A stretch of DNA of 64,000 bases from Renibacterium salmoninarum ATCC 33209 (lineage in GTDB: Bacteria; Actinomycetota; Actinomycetes; Actinomycetales; Micrococcaceae): contig NC_010168.1 of assembly GCF_000018885.1 (NCBI RefSeq), positions 1,240,001-1,304,000 on the forward strand, given 5' to 3'. The notes under the pieces were generated by a model. The model did not search any database and was not told where the DNA came from. It saw only the letters and a program-made list of their open reading frames with translations. The number at the start of each line of letters is the position of its first letter. The first letter of the stretch is position 1. Below, in pieces: positions 45,166 through 53,949 of the stretch. Both the position numbers and the translations under genes were made by a program.

Positions 45166-45699
45166 GTGAATTTATTCGCCGCCTTTGACCACGGCAAACG
45201 ATCGGCGCCAGCCCCTGCTGGACTTCTCATCAGAGGCCCGGTAGAATCGGATTTTCGGGCGCTTGAGCGCATTGAGCAATTGATCCGAGGCGGCGATGGC
45301 GAAGCTCGCAGAAGCAGTTGGGTCCGCAGCATTGAGCGTGAAGATGCGCTGCTCATGGTCGCAGAAATCGGTTCAGCTGTAGTGGGGTATGCCAAGGCCA
45401 GCAGGCTGGAACCCGCAGCTGACGACGTCGCCAGACCGGGTTTCTATCTAGTCGGTTGCTCGGTACATCCCGAATTCCGGCGGCAGTCTGTTGGCCGCGA
45501 ACTCACCAAAGCCCGTCTGAGCTGGATCGCTGAACGTGCGGATGAGGCCTGGTATTTCTGCAATGCGCGGAATGAGTCCTCAGTGGCAATGCACGATGAG
45601 TTTGGCTTTAGCGAAGTCCTTCGCGCGGAACGCATTTACGGCGTGCAATTCTCCGGTGGCGAAGGGCTGTTGCTGCGGGCCAAACTCATCGTGCATTGA
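45166..45699 (+). CDS. GNAT-family N-acetyltransferase
   Basis: A ~177-residue GNAT acetyltransferase. The acetyl-CoA site is the segment YLVGCSVHPEFRRQSVGRELTKARLSWI (R-x-x-x-(V)G-x-(E/L) pattern), followed by WYFCNARNESSVAMHDEFGFSEVLRAERIYGVQF. The N-terminal ~35 residues are variable. I chose the GTG at 45166, with GAGG ~9 nt upstream; a TTG at 45145 is in frame. Substrate unknown. It follows hpaB by 31 bp and may be co-transcribed, but it is not a known member of the HPA pathway. Confidence 0.85.
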   Translation: MNLFAAFDHGKRSAPAPAGLLIRGPVESDFRALERIEQLIRGGDGEARRSSWVRSIEREDALLMVAEIGSAVVGYAKASRLEPAADDVARPGFYLVGCSVHPEFRRQSVGRELTKARLSWIAERADEAWYFCNARNESSVAMHDEFGFSEVLRAERIYGVQFSGGEGLLLRAKLIVH

Positions 45700-45757
45700 C
45701 AGTTACGAATCACGGCGAAAAACAATCGCCGTTCGCGGTTGCCCATTTTGCTGTTGT

Positions 45758-47095
45758 TTATTTTGTGGTCGCCTCATGTGAGTCGGCGACCCGAAGCCGC
45801 GCACCCTTTGTCTCTTTCACCAAAGACACGCCAACTATTGAAATAACACAAAGCACGATCATGTAAATAGCGATGCTGCCGGACCATTTGGTGTTATCAA
45901 GAAGCCATTGGGAGAGCAGTGGAGCAAACGCTCCGCCGAGGATTGCACCCAGAGCGTAGCCGATTGAGACACCTGAGTAGCGCACTTCGACGGGAAACAT
46001 CTCTGCATACAGTGCGGACATTGGTCCATAGGAAAGCCCCAGGCCAAAACCCATCACGATAACGGCAATCAGGAAGAGCCAGATATTGGTGCTGTCAATC
46101 AGCAAAAACATCGGAATCATCCACACGATCAACGCAATGTAGTCAATTTGGAAGGTTCTGACTCTGCCGATTCGGTCGGAGAGCGAGCCACCATAAAGTG
46201 AGAACGCGAGCCAACTGAGCGCACCAACCATCACAATGGGCAGCACGGTGCTGGTGGGCATTTTGAGTGTTTTGGTGGCGTAGGAGGAGAAGAAGGCGAT
46301 CAGCAAATAACCTACGGCATTGTTGCCAATGAAGATCAGCGCGGTAAGGATCACCTGTTTGGTGTTCTTGCGGAACAGCTGCACTATTGGTGCCGAAGAC
46401 TCGCGCTTGCGCTCCGCGAGCTCCTTGAAGACTGGGCTTTCAGACACTGCTCGGCGAATCACATAACCGACCACAATCAGAATTACCGAAACTAGGAACG
46501 GTACGCGCCAACCCCAGGCCAAATACTGTTCAACGCCAAGCCATGCGTTGAGTGCAAAGATTACCGAGGAGGCCAAAATGAGGCCGACCGGCACGCCAAT
46601 TTGCGGGTAGGCACCCCACCAGCCGCGCTTCGCCGTCGGCGCGTGTTCTACCGCCATCAAGGCCGCACCGCCCCATTCACCGCCAGCGGAGAAGCCCTGC
46701 AGTACCCGTAGAAGCGTCAAGAGCAACGGAGCCCAGATGCCGATCTGCACATAGGTCGGCAGTACGCCAATGAGCGCAGTGGAAGCGCCCATCATGATTA
46801 GCGTCAGCACCAGCATCGCCTTGCAGCCAATTCGGTCACCGAGGTGACCGGCGACTATTGCACCAAGAGGGCGGAACAGGAAAGAAATGCCCACCGAGGC
46901 CCAAGAGAATAGCTGAGCGACCGGCGAGTTGGCCGGGCCCATCGGAGCAAAGTACAACTGGGCGAAGACCAAGCCAGCAGCTTGGGCATAAATGAAGAAG
47001 TCATACCACTCAATCGTGGTGCCAACCAGCGTCCCCGCGAGGACTTTCCGGTCTTCCCGCGACATCTTCTTGCGTGTGATTGCGGTATTGCTCAT
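45758..47095 (-). CDS. MFS transporter, metabolite:H+ symporter (MHS) type
   Basis: A 445-residue, 12-span proton symporter of the MHS subfamily (proline/alpha-ketoglutarate/shikimate type). Landmarks are GTTIEWYDFFIYAQAAGLVF at the N-terminus, the loop 2-3 signature AGHLGDRIGCKAMLVLTLIMMG, GFSAGGEWGGAALMAVEHAP and GSLSDRIGRVRTFQID. AAAGGAGTTCG precedes the ATG. It follows the dioxygenase gene by 45 bp at the end of the minus-strand HPA operon, so 4-hydroxyphenylacetate or a related aromatic acid is the likely substrate. Intact. Confidence 0.92.
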   Translation of the reverse strand: MSNTAITRKKMSREDRKVLAGTLVGTTIEWYDFFIYAQAAGLVFAQLYFAPMGPANSPVAQLFSWASVGISFLFRPLGAIVAGHLGDRIGCKAMLVLTLIMMGASTALIGVLPTYVQIGIWAPLLLTLLRVLQGFSAGGEWGGAALMAVEHAPTAKRGWWGAYPQIGVPVGLILASSVIFALNAWLGVEQYLAWGWRVPFLVSVILIVVGYVIRRAVSESPVFKELAERKRESSAPIVQLFRKNTKQVILTALIFIGNNAVGYLLIAFFSSYATKTLKMPTSTVLPIVMVGALSWLAFSLYGGSLSDRIGRVRTFQIDYIALIVWMIPMFLLIDSTNIWLFLIAVIVMGFGLGLSYGPMSALYAEMFPVEVRYSGVSIGYALGAILGGAFAPLLSQWLLDNTKWSGSIAIYMIVLCVISIVGVSLVKETKGARLRVADSHEATTK

Positions 47096-47140
47096 GCGAA
47101 CTCCTTTGTTCGTAGCGCCAAACCTCCCGTTGAGGGGTGC

Positions 47141-48220
47141 TTAGAGCTGCTTGCCGAGTTTGAAGCCTTGTTCTTCGCCGGGTTCGCCTGATTCGGTGGT
47201 GCCGCGAGTGTAAGAGAACCCATCAGCGCCAACGGTTACTGCCATTTCAGACTTGTCTTCCCGCGCCACAATGGGTTGCGGTTTGCCGTCAAGATCTCGC
47301 ACCGGCGAGGCTTCGGTGTACCAGCTCGGAAAGACGGGGTTGCCCCACCAGTCCCGGCGCTGATTGTCGTGCACATCCCAAGTGACCGTGGGGTTGTCCG
47401 GGTCACCGGTGTAATAGTCCTGCGAATAGATCTCCACTCGGTGCCCGTCTGGATCCCGAATGTAGAGGTAGAAGGCATTCGAAACGCCGTGCCGGCCGGG
47501 GCCACGTTCAATCTGATCTGAGATGCGCAGCGCACCCATCTTGTCGCAGATCTGGATGATGTTGTGTTTCTCATGCGTGGAAAAGGCGATGTGATGCAGA
47601 CGAGGGCCGTCGCCGCCGGTCAGCGCCGTATCGTGCACAGTCTGCTTACGGTACATCCAGGCGGCGTAGGTGACGCCGTCGGAATCCTGAATATCCTCCG
47701 AAACCTTGAAACCTAAGTCTTCGAGGTAGGCGCGGCCCTTGGGCACATCGGGCGTTACCTGGTTGAAGTGGTCCAGCCGGACCAGCTCACCAGCGTTGTA
47801 CAGGTCGTAGCGCTGGGTAAGCCGCTCAACGTGTTCGGTCTCGTAGAAGAATTCGTACGGGAAGCCGAGCGGATCCTCCACGCGAACCGAGTCGCCGATG
47901 CCCTTGGTAAAGCCATCACGACGGCGTTCGGTGCGGCAACCGCGCTCGGCGTATCAAGCCTCGGCTTTATCCACATCCTCCGGCGTGCGCACCCGGTAGG
48001 CGAAGGCCGCAGCAGCGGCGCTCGGACCTTTCCGCAGGACCAAATTATGGTGGATGAACTCTTCGAATGAGCGCAGGTAGATTACTTCGTCGTCTTCTTC
48101 CGTGACGTGCAATCCAAGGACATCGACGTAGAAAGCACGTGAAGCGGCCAGATCAGTAACTACCAGGTCAAGATACGCACAGCGGACAATATCAGGGACG
48201 GGAGAGGTATAGGCGTTCAT
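47141..48220 (-). pseudogene. hpcB: 3,4-dihydroxyphenylacetate 2,3-dioxygenase, in-frame TGA
   Basis: Extradiol ring-cleavage dioxygenase (vicinal oxygen chelate fold, Fe/Mn-dependent) of 359 codons. The N-terminal domain reads VRCAYLDLVVTDLAASRAFYVDVLGLHVTEEDDEVIYLR. The frame stops at TGA (47956-47954) in ...DKAEA*YAERGCRTERRRDGFTKGIGDSVRVEDPLGFPYEFFYE, then continues in the same frame through the metal ligands (His in VRLDHFNQVTPD, His in PRLHHIAFSTHE, Glu in DPDGHRVEIYSQDYY). The metal site lies entirely after the stop, so the first 88 residues alone are useless. There is only one lesion, in a codon expected to encode an aromatic residue. Confidence 0.9.
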
Positions 48221-49728
48221 CGGGAAGCTCCAAATTTTGGCGTGTGTACAGCACCCAGCGTGATGTGCACGGCTTGCTGGTCGGTGTAGAAGTCAATCGA
48301 ACGGTAGCCGCCCTCATGGCCCAGCCCCGAGGACTTGACGCCGCCAAAAGGCGTGCGCAGATCACGCACGTTATACGAATTGAGCCAGACCATTCCGGCT
48401 TCAACGTTTTGCGCAAAGTTGTGAGCGCGGGTGAGATCTTGCGTCCAGATGTAAGCAGCCAGACCATATTTCACGCCGTTGGCTAGTTCGAGCGCCTCTT
48501 CATCGGTGTCGAATGGCGTAATTGCTACTACCGGGCCGAAGATTTCTTCCTGGAAGATCCGGGCACTGGGGGCAACGTCGGCAAATACTGTGGGGGAGAC
48601 GTAACTGCCGTTTTCTTGCCCAGCAGGCAGATTCTCCGGACGGCCGCCGCCCGCAAGCAACCTTCCCTCGGTCTTGCCGATCTCCACGTAGGACATCACT
48701 TTGGCGTAGTGCTCCGGGTGCACCAGCGCGCCGACTTCAGTGGCCGGATCGTGCGGATCGCCGACGACGATGTTCTTGGCCCGCTCGGCATAGCGCTCGC
48801 AGAAATCGTCATACACGCTGCGGTGTACCAAAATTCGCGAACCGGCGGTGCAACGCTCACCGTTAAGTGAGAAGACGCCGAACAGCGTCGAATCAATGGC
48901 GGCGTCCAGATCGGCGTCTGCAAAGATGACGGCAGGGGATTTGCCGCCGAGTTCCATCGAGAGTCCTTTGAGTCCGGCTGCTGCATTTCGGAAAATGGTC
49001 TGCCCGGTAGTGGTTTCGCCGGTGAAGGAGATCAGTGGAACATCGGGGTGCTTGACCAAAGCATCGCCAGCCTCTTCGCCCAGCCCATTGACCAAGTTGA
49101 ACACGCCGTCGGGCAGTCCAGCGTCTTTGAAGATCGTTGCCCAGAGTGATGCGGAGAGCGGCGTGAACTCCGCAGGTTTGAGCACTACACAGTTACCGGT
49201 GGCTAGTGCGGGGGCAAGCTTCCACGACTCCAGCATGAACGGTGTGTTCCATGGCGTGATCAGGCCGGCGACACCGATTGGCTTGCGGTTCACATAGTTG
49301 ATCTGAGCGCCCGGGACCTTCATCGCGTCGTCGAACTGGGCAACGATCAAGTCGGCAAAGAAGCGGAAATTCTCCGCGGCGCGCTGTGCCTGGCCACGAG
49401 CTTGCTTAATCGGCAGGCCAGTGTCGAAGGTCTCTAACTCAGCGAGTCGGTCTTCTTGGGCTTCGACGGCGTCGGCAATCCGGTTCAGCACCCGAGCACG
49501 TTCCCGCGGCTTCATCCGTGGCCAGGTGCCAGTGCGGAAAGCCTCGCGAGCAGCGGCGACGGCGGTATCAATATCTTCTTTTTGGCCAGCCGCAGCGGTG
49601 GTGTACGTCGTGTTGGATACCGGGTCCAACACCTCGAAAGTGGCGCCATTGATCGAGTCAACAAACTCACCGTTGATTTAATGCTGGATTTTTTCCGGCA
49701 ATTTTTCTGGAATATAGTGCTGGCTCAT
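48217..49728 (-). pseudogene. hpcC: 5-carboxymethyl-2-hydroxymuconate semialdehyde dehydrogenase, early nonsense
   Basis: NAD-dependent aldehyde dehydrogenase acting after ring cleavage; 503 residues if intact. The true start is the ATG at 49728 (ATGA overlap with the upstream gene): MSQHYIPEKLPEKIQH, then TAA (49680-49678) where Tyr is expected, then INGEFVDSINGATFEVLDPVSNTTYTTAAAGQ in the same frame. The rest is intact, including catalytic Glu in MELGGKSPAVIFADADLD and Cys in NGERCTAGSRIL. An internal start near 49632 (TTG) could give a 471-residue protein lacking the N-terminal strands, so partial activity cannot be ruled out. Confidence 0.85.
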
Positions 49729-50687
49729 GCCTTCGGCTCCGTAACTTCGGTGAGGTATTCCCTGCCTGCTTCGAGCAGGGCATTGATTTTGGTCAGGCCG
49801 CCTTCGGTGGGGCGGATCAGCGGCGGCCGCACGTAGTCCGAGGAGATCAGGCCGCGCTGAGCCATCAGCCATTTAGCCGGGGCCGGGTTGGTCTCTGCGA
49901 AGAGTAGATCGACCAGCGGATGCACTCCGTAATGGATGCGTTGTGCGGTCTCCAGATCGCCAGCTGTCCAGGCGTTGTACATTTCGGCGGACGCTTTCGG
50001 CGCGATGTTGGCTAGCGCAGAGATGAAGCCGATCCCGCCAAGGGCCATCAGCGGCAGGCAGAGCAGTTCTAGCCCGCTCCAGACGAGCAGGTCTTTGCCT
50101 GCTACGTGCAGAACCCTGGAGAAATGCTCAAAGTCCTTGGTCGTTTCCTTGATGCCCACGATGTTGTCGAAATCGCGAAAGAGCCGGCCAACGGTTTCCG
50201 GCGCAATGTCCACCGCAGTGCGCGAAGGCACGTTGTAAATAATGAACGGCATGCTGGGGAATTCCCGCGCAATGGTGGCGTACCACTGGTACAGCGCTTC
50301 CTGTGTGGGCCGCGCATAGTAAGGGGTGATAATCATCGAGGCGTCTACGCCGGCGTCGACCGCTACCTGAGTTAGTTCCAGCGTCTCGGGGAGTTGAGCG
50401 GTGCCAGTTCCTGCCATAAAAGGCACGCGATTATCCACGGCGGCCGCTACCGTGCGGATTACTTCTGCGCGCTCTTCAACGGACTGGGCGCCGGGTTCAC
50501 CGGTCGAACCGGTCGAACCGCCGATGGTCACGCCGTGTGAGCCAGAAGAAATTTGCCATTCCACCATGCGGCGCAACGAATGGTGATCGACTGTGCCGAT
50601 GCCCGGTTCTGCAGGCTCATTGAACGGCGTGAACATTGCGGCAAATGATCCGCGTAAGTGGGTAGCCGGATCGGATCGGAATTTCAT
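49725..50687 (-). CDS. DapA/NAL-family class I aldolase in the HPA operon
   Basis: A 320-residue TIM-barrel Schiff-base lyase of the dihydrodipicolinate synthase/N-acetylneuraminate lyase family. The Lys is in NIVGIKETTKDFEH and the general-base Tyr in FIIYNVPSRTAVD. GSTGSTGEPGAQSVEERAEVI is the substrate-carboxylate loop. Placement between the FAH/GntR genes and hpcC, with ATGA overlaps on both sides, suggests that it performs the final retro-aldol of 2-oxo-4-hydroxyheptanedioate to pyruvate plus succinic semialdehyde. Enterobacteria use the unrelated HpaI for that step. True DapA activity is unlikely in this context. Inference only. Confidence 0.87.
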   Translation of the reverse strand: MKFRSDPATHLRGSFAAMFTPFNEPAEPGIGTVDHHSLRRMVEWQISSGSHGVTIGGSTGSTGEPGAQSVEERAEVIRTVAAAVDNRVPFMAGTGTAQLPETLELTQVAVDAGVDASMIITPYYARPTQEALYQWYATIAREFPSMPFIIYNVPSRTAVDIAPETVGRLFRDFDNIVGIKETTKDFEHFSRVLHVAGKDLLVWSGLELLCLPLMALGGIGFISALANIAPKASAEMYNAWTAGDLETAQRIHYGVHPLVDLLFAETNPAPAKWLMAQRGLISSDYVRPPLIRPTEGGLTKINALLEAGREYLTEVTEPKA

Positions 50688-51358
50688 GGATTCTCCTGCG
50701 AGGTTTTTTGTTGGCTGAGATAAGCATCAAGAGTTGCGGATCGATGTGCCCGAGCGGCGTTTTCCACGACGTCTGCGGCAGCTTTTGACTCGATGAGTCG
50801 CAGTAATTCTTCGTGTTCGGCGACCGATTGCGCGGCACGGCCCGGGATGAAATTGAACGTCGAAGTGCGCAATGCGTTCAACCGGTTCCAACCGCGGTGC
50901 ACCAAATCAAGCAGGTGCGGATTGGGGCACGAGCGGTAGAGGAGTTCGTGGAAGTCGTGATTGAGCGTGGTAAATCGAACCGGGTCGAATTGCGCCAGGC
51001 AATCTTGCATCGCGGCGTTGATTCGATGAGCTTCAGCCAAATCTGCGGCACCGAGCGCGGGCAGTGCGAGTGCGGTAGCTGCGCTTTCCACAATGCTAAG
51101 TGTCTGCATCGTATAGAGGTACTCCGTTGGATCGATACCCGCAACAGTCGCGCCAATATTGCGTTTGAACGTCAAGAGCTTTTCAGCTTCCAGCCTCCGG
51201 ATGGCCTCGCGCACAGGTACAACGCTGACGCCCAGATCACTGGCGATCCGAGCCAGCACCAGCCGATGACCGGGAGCATAGTCACCAGCGAGAATGTGGC
51301 CTCGAATCGAGCTATAAGCCAGTTCCGATTTACTAGCCGCGCTAGTTTCGAGACTCAT
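50684..51358 (-). CDS. GntR/FadR-family (FCD) transcriptional regulator
   Basis: A 224-residue regulator with an N-terminal winged helix (ELAYSSIRGHILAGDYAPGHRLVLARIASDLGVSVVPVREAIRRLEAEKLLTFKRNIGATVAG) and a C-terminal FCD ligand-binding domain. FCD metal/ligand histidines are present (TTLNHDFHELLYRSC...SVAEHEELLRLIESKAAADVVENAARAH). The start ATG at 51358 overlaps the upstream stop (ATGA), and the stop overlaps the DapA-family gene. Embedded in the HPA operon, it probably senses a pathway intermediate and controls the operon. Confidence 0.92.
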   Translation of the reverse strand: MSLETSAASKSELAYSSIRGHILAGDYAPGHRLVLARIASDLGVSVVPVREAIRRLEAEKLLTFKRNIGATVAGIDPTEYLYTMQTLSIVESAATALALPALGAADLAEAHRINAAMQDCLAQFDPVRFTTLNHDFHELLYRSCPNPHLLDLVHRGWNRLNALRTSTFNFIPGRAAQSVAEHEELLRLIESKAAADVVENAARAHRSATLDAYLSQQKTSQENP

Positions 51359-52815
51359 GGCTGTAGCGGATTCGCTGCTGCCCAGAGCAAGTATTTCTCT
51401 TTCCAAGCCGCGTTCATCGGATACAGCCCATCGACGCCATGACCTTCGCGGACCATCTGCGCGATGAAGTTTTCTTCATGTTCTTGCTGCAAAGAGTCGT
51501 CGGCCAGCTCGGCGGCAAGCGCCGGCGGAATGACCAGGATGCCGTCGTCGTCGGCAACGATGATGTCGCCCGGTTGTACAGCGCTGCCACCACAGCCGAT
51601 GGTTTCATCAACCGCCCAGGGCACATGCTTTCGGCCCAAAACTGCCGGGTGCGGGTTTGCCGCGAAGACGGGTAACTCTAGCTCAGCCACGGCGGTGTAA
51701 TCGCGAACACCGCCGTCGGAAATAATTGCTGCCGCACCGTTGTGTATTGCTCGCAGTGCGAGAATGTCACCAAGCGTTCCGGTGCCTTTTTCTCCGCGGG
51801 CTTCCATCACCAGAACTTCGCCCTCTTTGAGCGTGTCGATGGCGCGCTTTTGCGCGTTGTAGCCGCCGCCGAACTCTTTGAAAAGGTCCTCGCGATTGGG
51901 GATGTATCGCAACGTACGCGCGGTGCCCACAACCTTTTCACCGGGTCGGGTGGGGCTCAGGCCGTCGATGCTAACGTTGTTGAAGCCGCGTTTGCGCAGT
52001 TGTGAGCTCAGCGTGGCGGTAGCGACTCTGGCTAGTTTTGCCTTGAGCTCTGGGCTCAAAATCGCTTCGGGCTCCGGAGCTGGCGTGCCCCACGCTTCGG
52101 CACGCTGCACGTCGTCGGCCTTTGACTTCGCGCCGTACTCTGCGAGCGGGACGGTGCCCGCGATAACTTCGGTGCGTAGTCGCCCGGTCGAAGTCTCGCC
52201 GGCAAAGACTTCGACCTCGACGATGTCGCCCGGAACCGCGACCGAGGCGCCAGCCGGCGTGCCAGTAAGGATCACATCGCCTGGCTGCAGGGTAATCAGC
52301 TGGCTCAAATCAGCGGCCAATTGGCTAAACGGGAAAAGCAAGGTGTCGGTGCTGTCGTCCTGAACAAGTTCGCCGTTGAGCCAGGTCTGAATGCGCAACT
52401 GAGCTGGATCGACGTCAGAGGCCGCAATGAGGCCGGGTCCTATCGGGGTGAAACCGTCGCCGCCCTTGGAGCGCAAATTTGAACCCTTGTCGGCGTAGCG
52501 CAGGTCGTAAACACCTAAGTCGGTGCTCGCGGTGACCCACTTAACGTGTTGCCAAGCGTCTGCGGGGGAGACTTGCCGAGTGGTGCTTCCAATGATCAAC
52601 GCGATTTCGCCTTCAAAGCCGAGTAGCTCGCAGCCTAGCGGTCGTTCTACCTGGCCATTCTGCGCAAGCGACGTTGAAGGTTTGAGGAAATACGACGGCA
52701 ACTTCGGTGTGCGGCCGCGCTGAGCTGCGCGGGAGGGATAGTTGATGTGGACCGCGATGACTTTGCCAACGGAACTCAGCCGGTTGTCGTCGATCGGCTG
52801 CACGCTCGCGCTCAC
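51355..52815 (-). CDS. Fumarylacetoacetate hydrolase domain fused to RraA-like aldolase domain
   Basis: A 486-residue two-domain protein. Residues ~15-225 form an FAH-fold domain (VIAVHINYPSRAAQRG, ELLGFEGEIALIIGSTTRQVS, GYD-like DLRYADKGSNLRSKGGDGFTPIGPGLI, DTDTLLFPFSQLAADLSQLITLQPGDVILTGTPAG), as in the HpaG isomerase/decarboxylase. Residues ~255-480 form an RraA/HMG-aldolase-like domain (LKRGFNNVSIDGL..., GDILALRAIHNGAAAIISDGGVRD, VQPGDIIVADDDGILVIP) that in relatives binds Mg2+ and decarboxylates oxo-acids. It probably performs the decarboxylation/isomerisation steps after hpcC. GAGGAG lies 7 nt before the GTG at 52815; an in-frame TTG at 52830 is less likely. It heads the minus-strand operon. 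Confidence 0.88.
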   Translation of the reverse strand: MSASVQPIDDNRLSSVGKVIAVHINYPSRAAQRGRTPKLPSYFLKPSTSLAQNGQVERPLGCELLGFEGEIALIIGSTTRQVSPADAWQHVKWVTASTDLGVYDLRYADKGSNLRSKGGDGFTPIGPGLIAASDVDPAQLRIQTWLNGELVQDDSTDTLLFPFSQLAADLSQLITLQPGDVILTGTPAGASVAVPGDIVEVEVFAGETSTGRLRTEVIAGTVPLAEYGAKSKADDVQRAEAWGTPAPEPEAILSPELKAKLARVATATLSSQLRKRGFNNVSIDGLSPTRPGEKVVGTARTLRYIPNREDLFKEFGGGYNAQKRAIDTLKEGEVLVMEARGEKGTGTLGDILALRAIHNGAAAIISDGGVRDYTAVAELELPVFAANPHPAVLGRKHVPWAVDETIGCGGSAVQPGDIIVADDDGILVIPPALAAELADDSLQQEHEENFIAQMVREGHGVDGLYPMNAAWKEKYLLWAAANPLQP

Positions 52816-52906
52816 AGGGATACTCCTCAAATCGTCGTCGATAAGATATCAAATCGTATACGATCAGAATAAGCGGGTGCCTTACATCACGTCAAGAGCA
52901 AAACCC

Positions 52907-52977
52907 CTTCCGTCGAGTGTCGAGTTGTGGCTGGTTTTCGACTCGAAAACCAGCCACAACTCGACACTCGACGGAAG
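52907..52977. repeat. 71-bp near-perfect palindrome, terminator candidate
   Basis: 35-bp arms, perfectly complementary, around a single central C (52942). The arm contains GTCGAGTTGTGG, shared with the palindrome at 30321, and an outer GTCGAGTGTC that makes the inner motif a tandem repeat. It starts 9 bp after the kinase stop codon and would end kinase transcription on the minus strand before the HPA operon. Confidence 0.93.
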
Positions 52978-52986
52978 AAGGAGGGG

Positions 52987-53838
52987 TTAGGCGGCGTGTG
53001 CGGCTTGGCGAAGTTGCAGTTCGAAAAGTGCCTCGGTGCATTCCGTCGCCGTAGGCCTGTCAGCAGCAACGCGATCGGTCATTGCGGTGACCAGCTGAGA
53101 CCACTCGGAGCCAAGCCACTCAGGGATGACGGGATCACGCAGCAGCCGGGCAATTGACGCTTCCAAGGCGGACCCTGGGAAAGCTTTGACTCCGGTGAGG
53201 CATTCCAGCAGCACCAGACCTAAAGAGTAAATATCTGCGCTGGCGTGCACCGGCTCGCCAAGTGCCTGTTCTGGACTCAAGTAGCTGGCGGTGCCGATAG
53301 TGATGCCGGGGATGGTGGCCTCGGCGCTGTCGTGAAGCCGGGAGACACCAAAATCGCAGAGCTTAGGTAACCCCGAAGTGTCGATGAGAATATTTGCGGG
53401 TTTGACGTCGCGGTGCACCACCGAATTTGCGTGCACAGTTTCTAGGGCCTGGGCCAATACCCAGCCAAGCCGGGCTACTTTTGCCAATGGCATGCCAGTA
53501 GAATGTTTAGCGATCATGGCACGAAGGTCTGATCCGGCGACGTATTCCATCACCATGAACGGTCGGGGAGCGCTCAGTTCCTCAGCCCAGACACCGCAAT
53601 CGAGAATTGTCACCAGGAACGGGTGCTGCAGTCGGGCAAGGATGGCTAGCTCGGACTCCCAACTGGTGGGGCCGGCGGAAAAGACCTTCACAGCCACCGG
53701 TCTAGACAGTCGAAGGTCCTCAGCACGAAAAACCGCAGCGCAGGCACCAATGCCTATTCGCTCAGCGAGTCGGTATCGCGTTAGTAGGACACGGTCAGGG
53801 GCAACATCGGAACAATCGCGGTCCATTGCGTTCCTCAA
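52987..53838 (-). CDS. Soluble serine/threonine protein kinase
   Basis: A 283-residue Hanks-type kinase with no transmembrane segment, PASTA or other sensor domain. The glycine loop is GIGACAAVFRAED, the ATP Lys is in VAVKVF, the catalytic loop is VVHRDVKPANILI, the Mg loop LCDFGVSRL and the APE-equivalent YLSPEQALGEP; all required residues are present. The activation-loop region has TIPGITIGTASYLSPEQ with phosphorylatable Thr. Alone in the region; its targets are unknown. A long palindrome lies just after the stop. The ATG is followed by a short, partly charged N-terminus. Confidence 0.93.
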   Translation of the reverse strand: MRNAMDRDCSDVAPDRVLLTRYRLAERIGIGACAAVFRAEDLRLSRPVAVKVFSAGPTSWESELAILARLQHPFLVTILDCGVWAEELSAPRPFMVMEYVAGSDLRAMIAKHSTGMPLAKVARLGWVLAQALETVHANSVVHRDVKPANILIDTSGLPKLCDFGVSRLHDSAEATIPGITIGTASYLSPEQALGEPVHASADIYSLGLVLLECLTGVKAFPGSALEASIARLLRDPVIPEWLGSEWSQLVTAMTDRVAADRPTATECTEALFELQLRQAAHAA

Positions 53839-53949
53839 AATGAGTGGGAAGTGAACACATGTGGCTTTGACTGTTAGTTTAAGCCCGCGGTAGCAGACGA
53901 CGGCGGCAACTGGTCGGTAGTGGCGAGTCGCCGCCGTGCGCAGAGGTGC

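Noticed and set aside
47954..47956. In-frame TGA in the dioxygenase as a selenocysteine codon
   Set aside because: No selenoprotein is known in this family at this position, no SECIS-like element is evident, and neighbouring pathway genes carry ordinary nonsense lesions.
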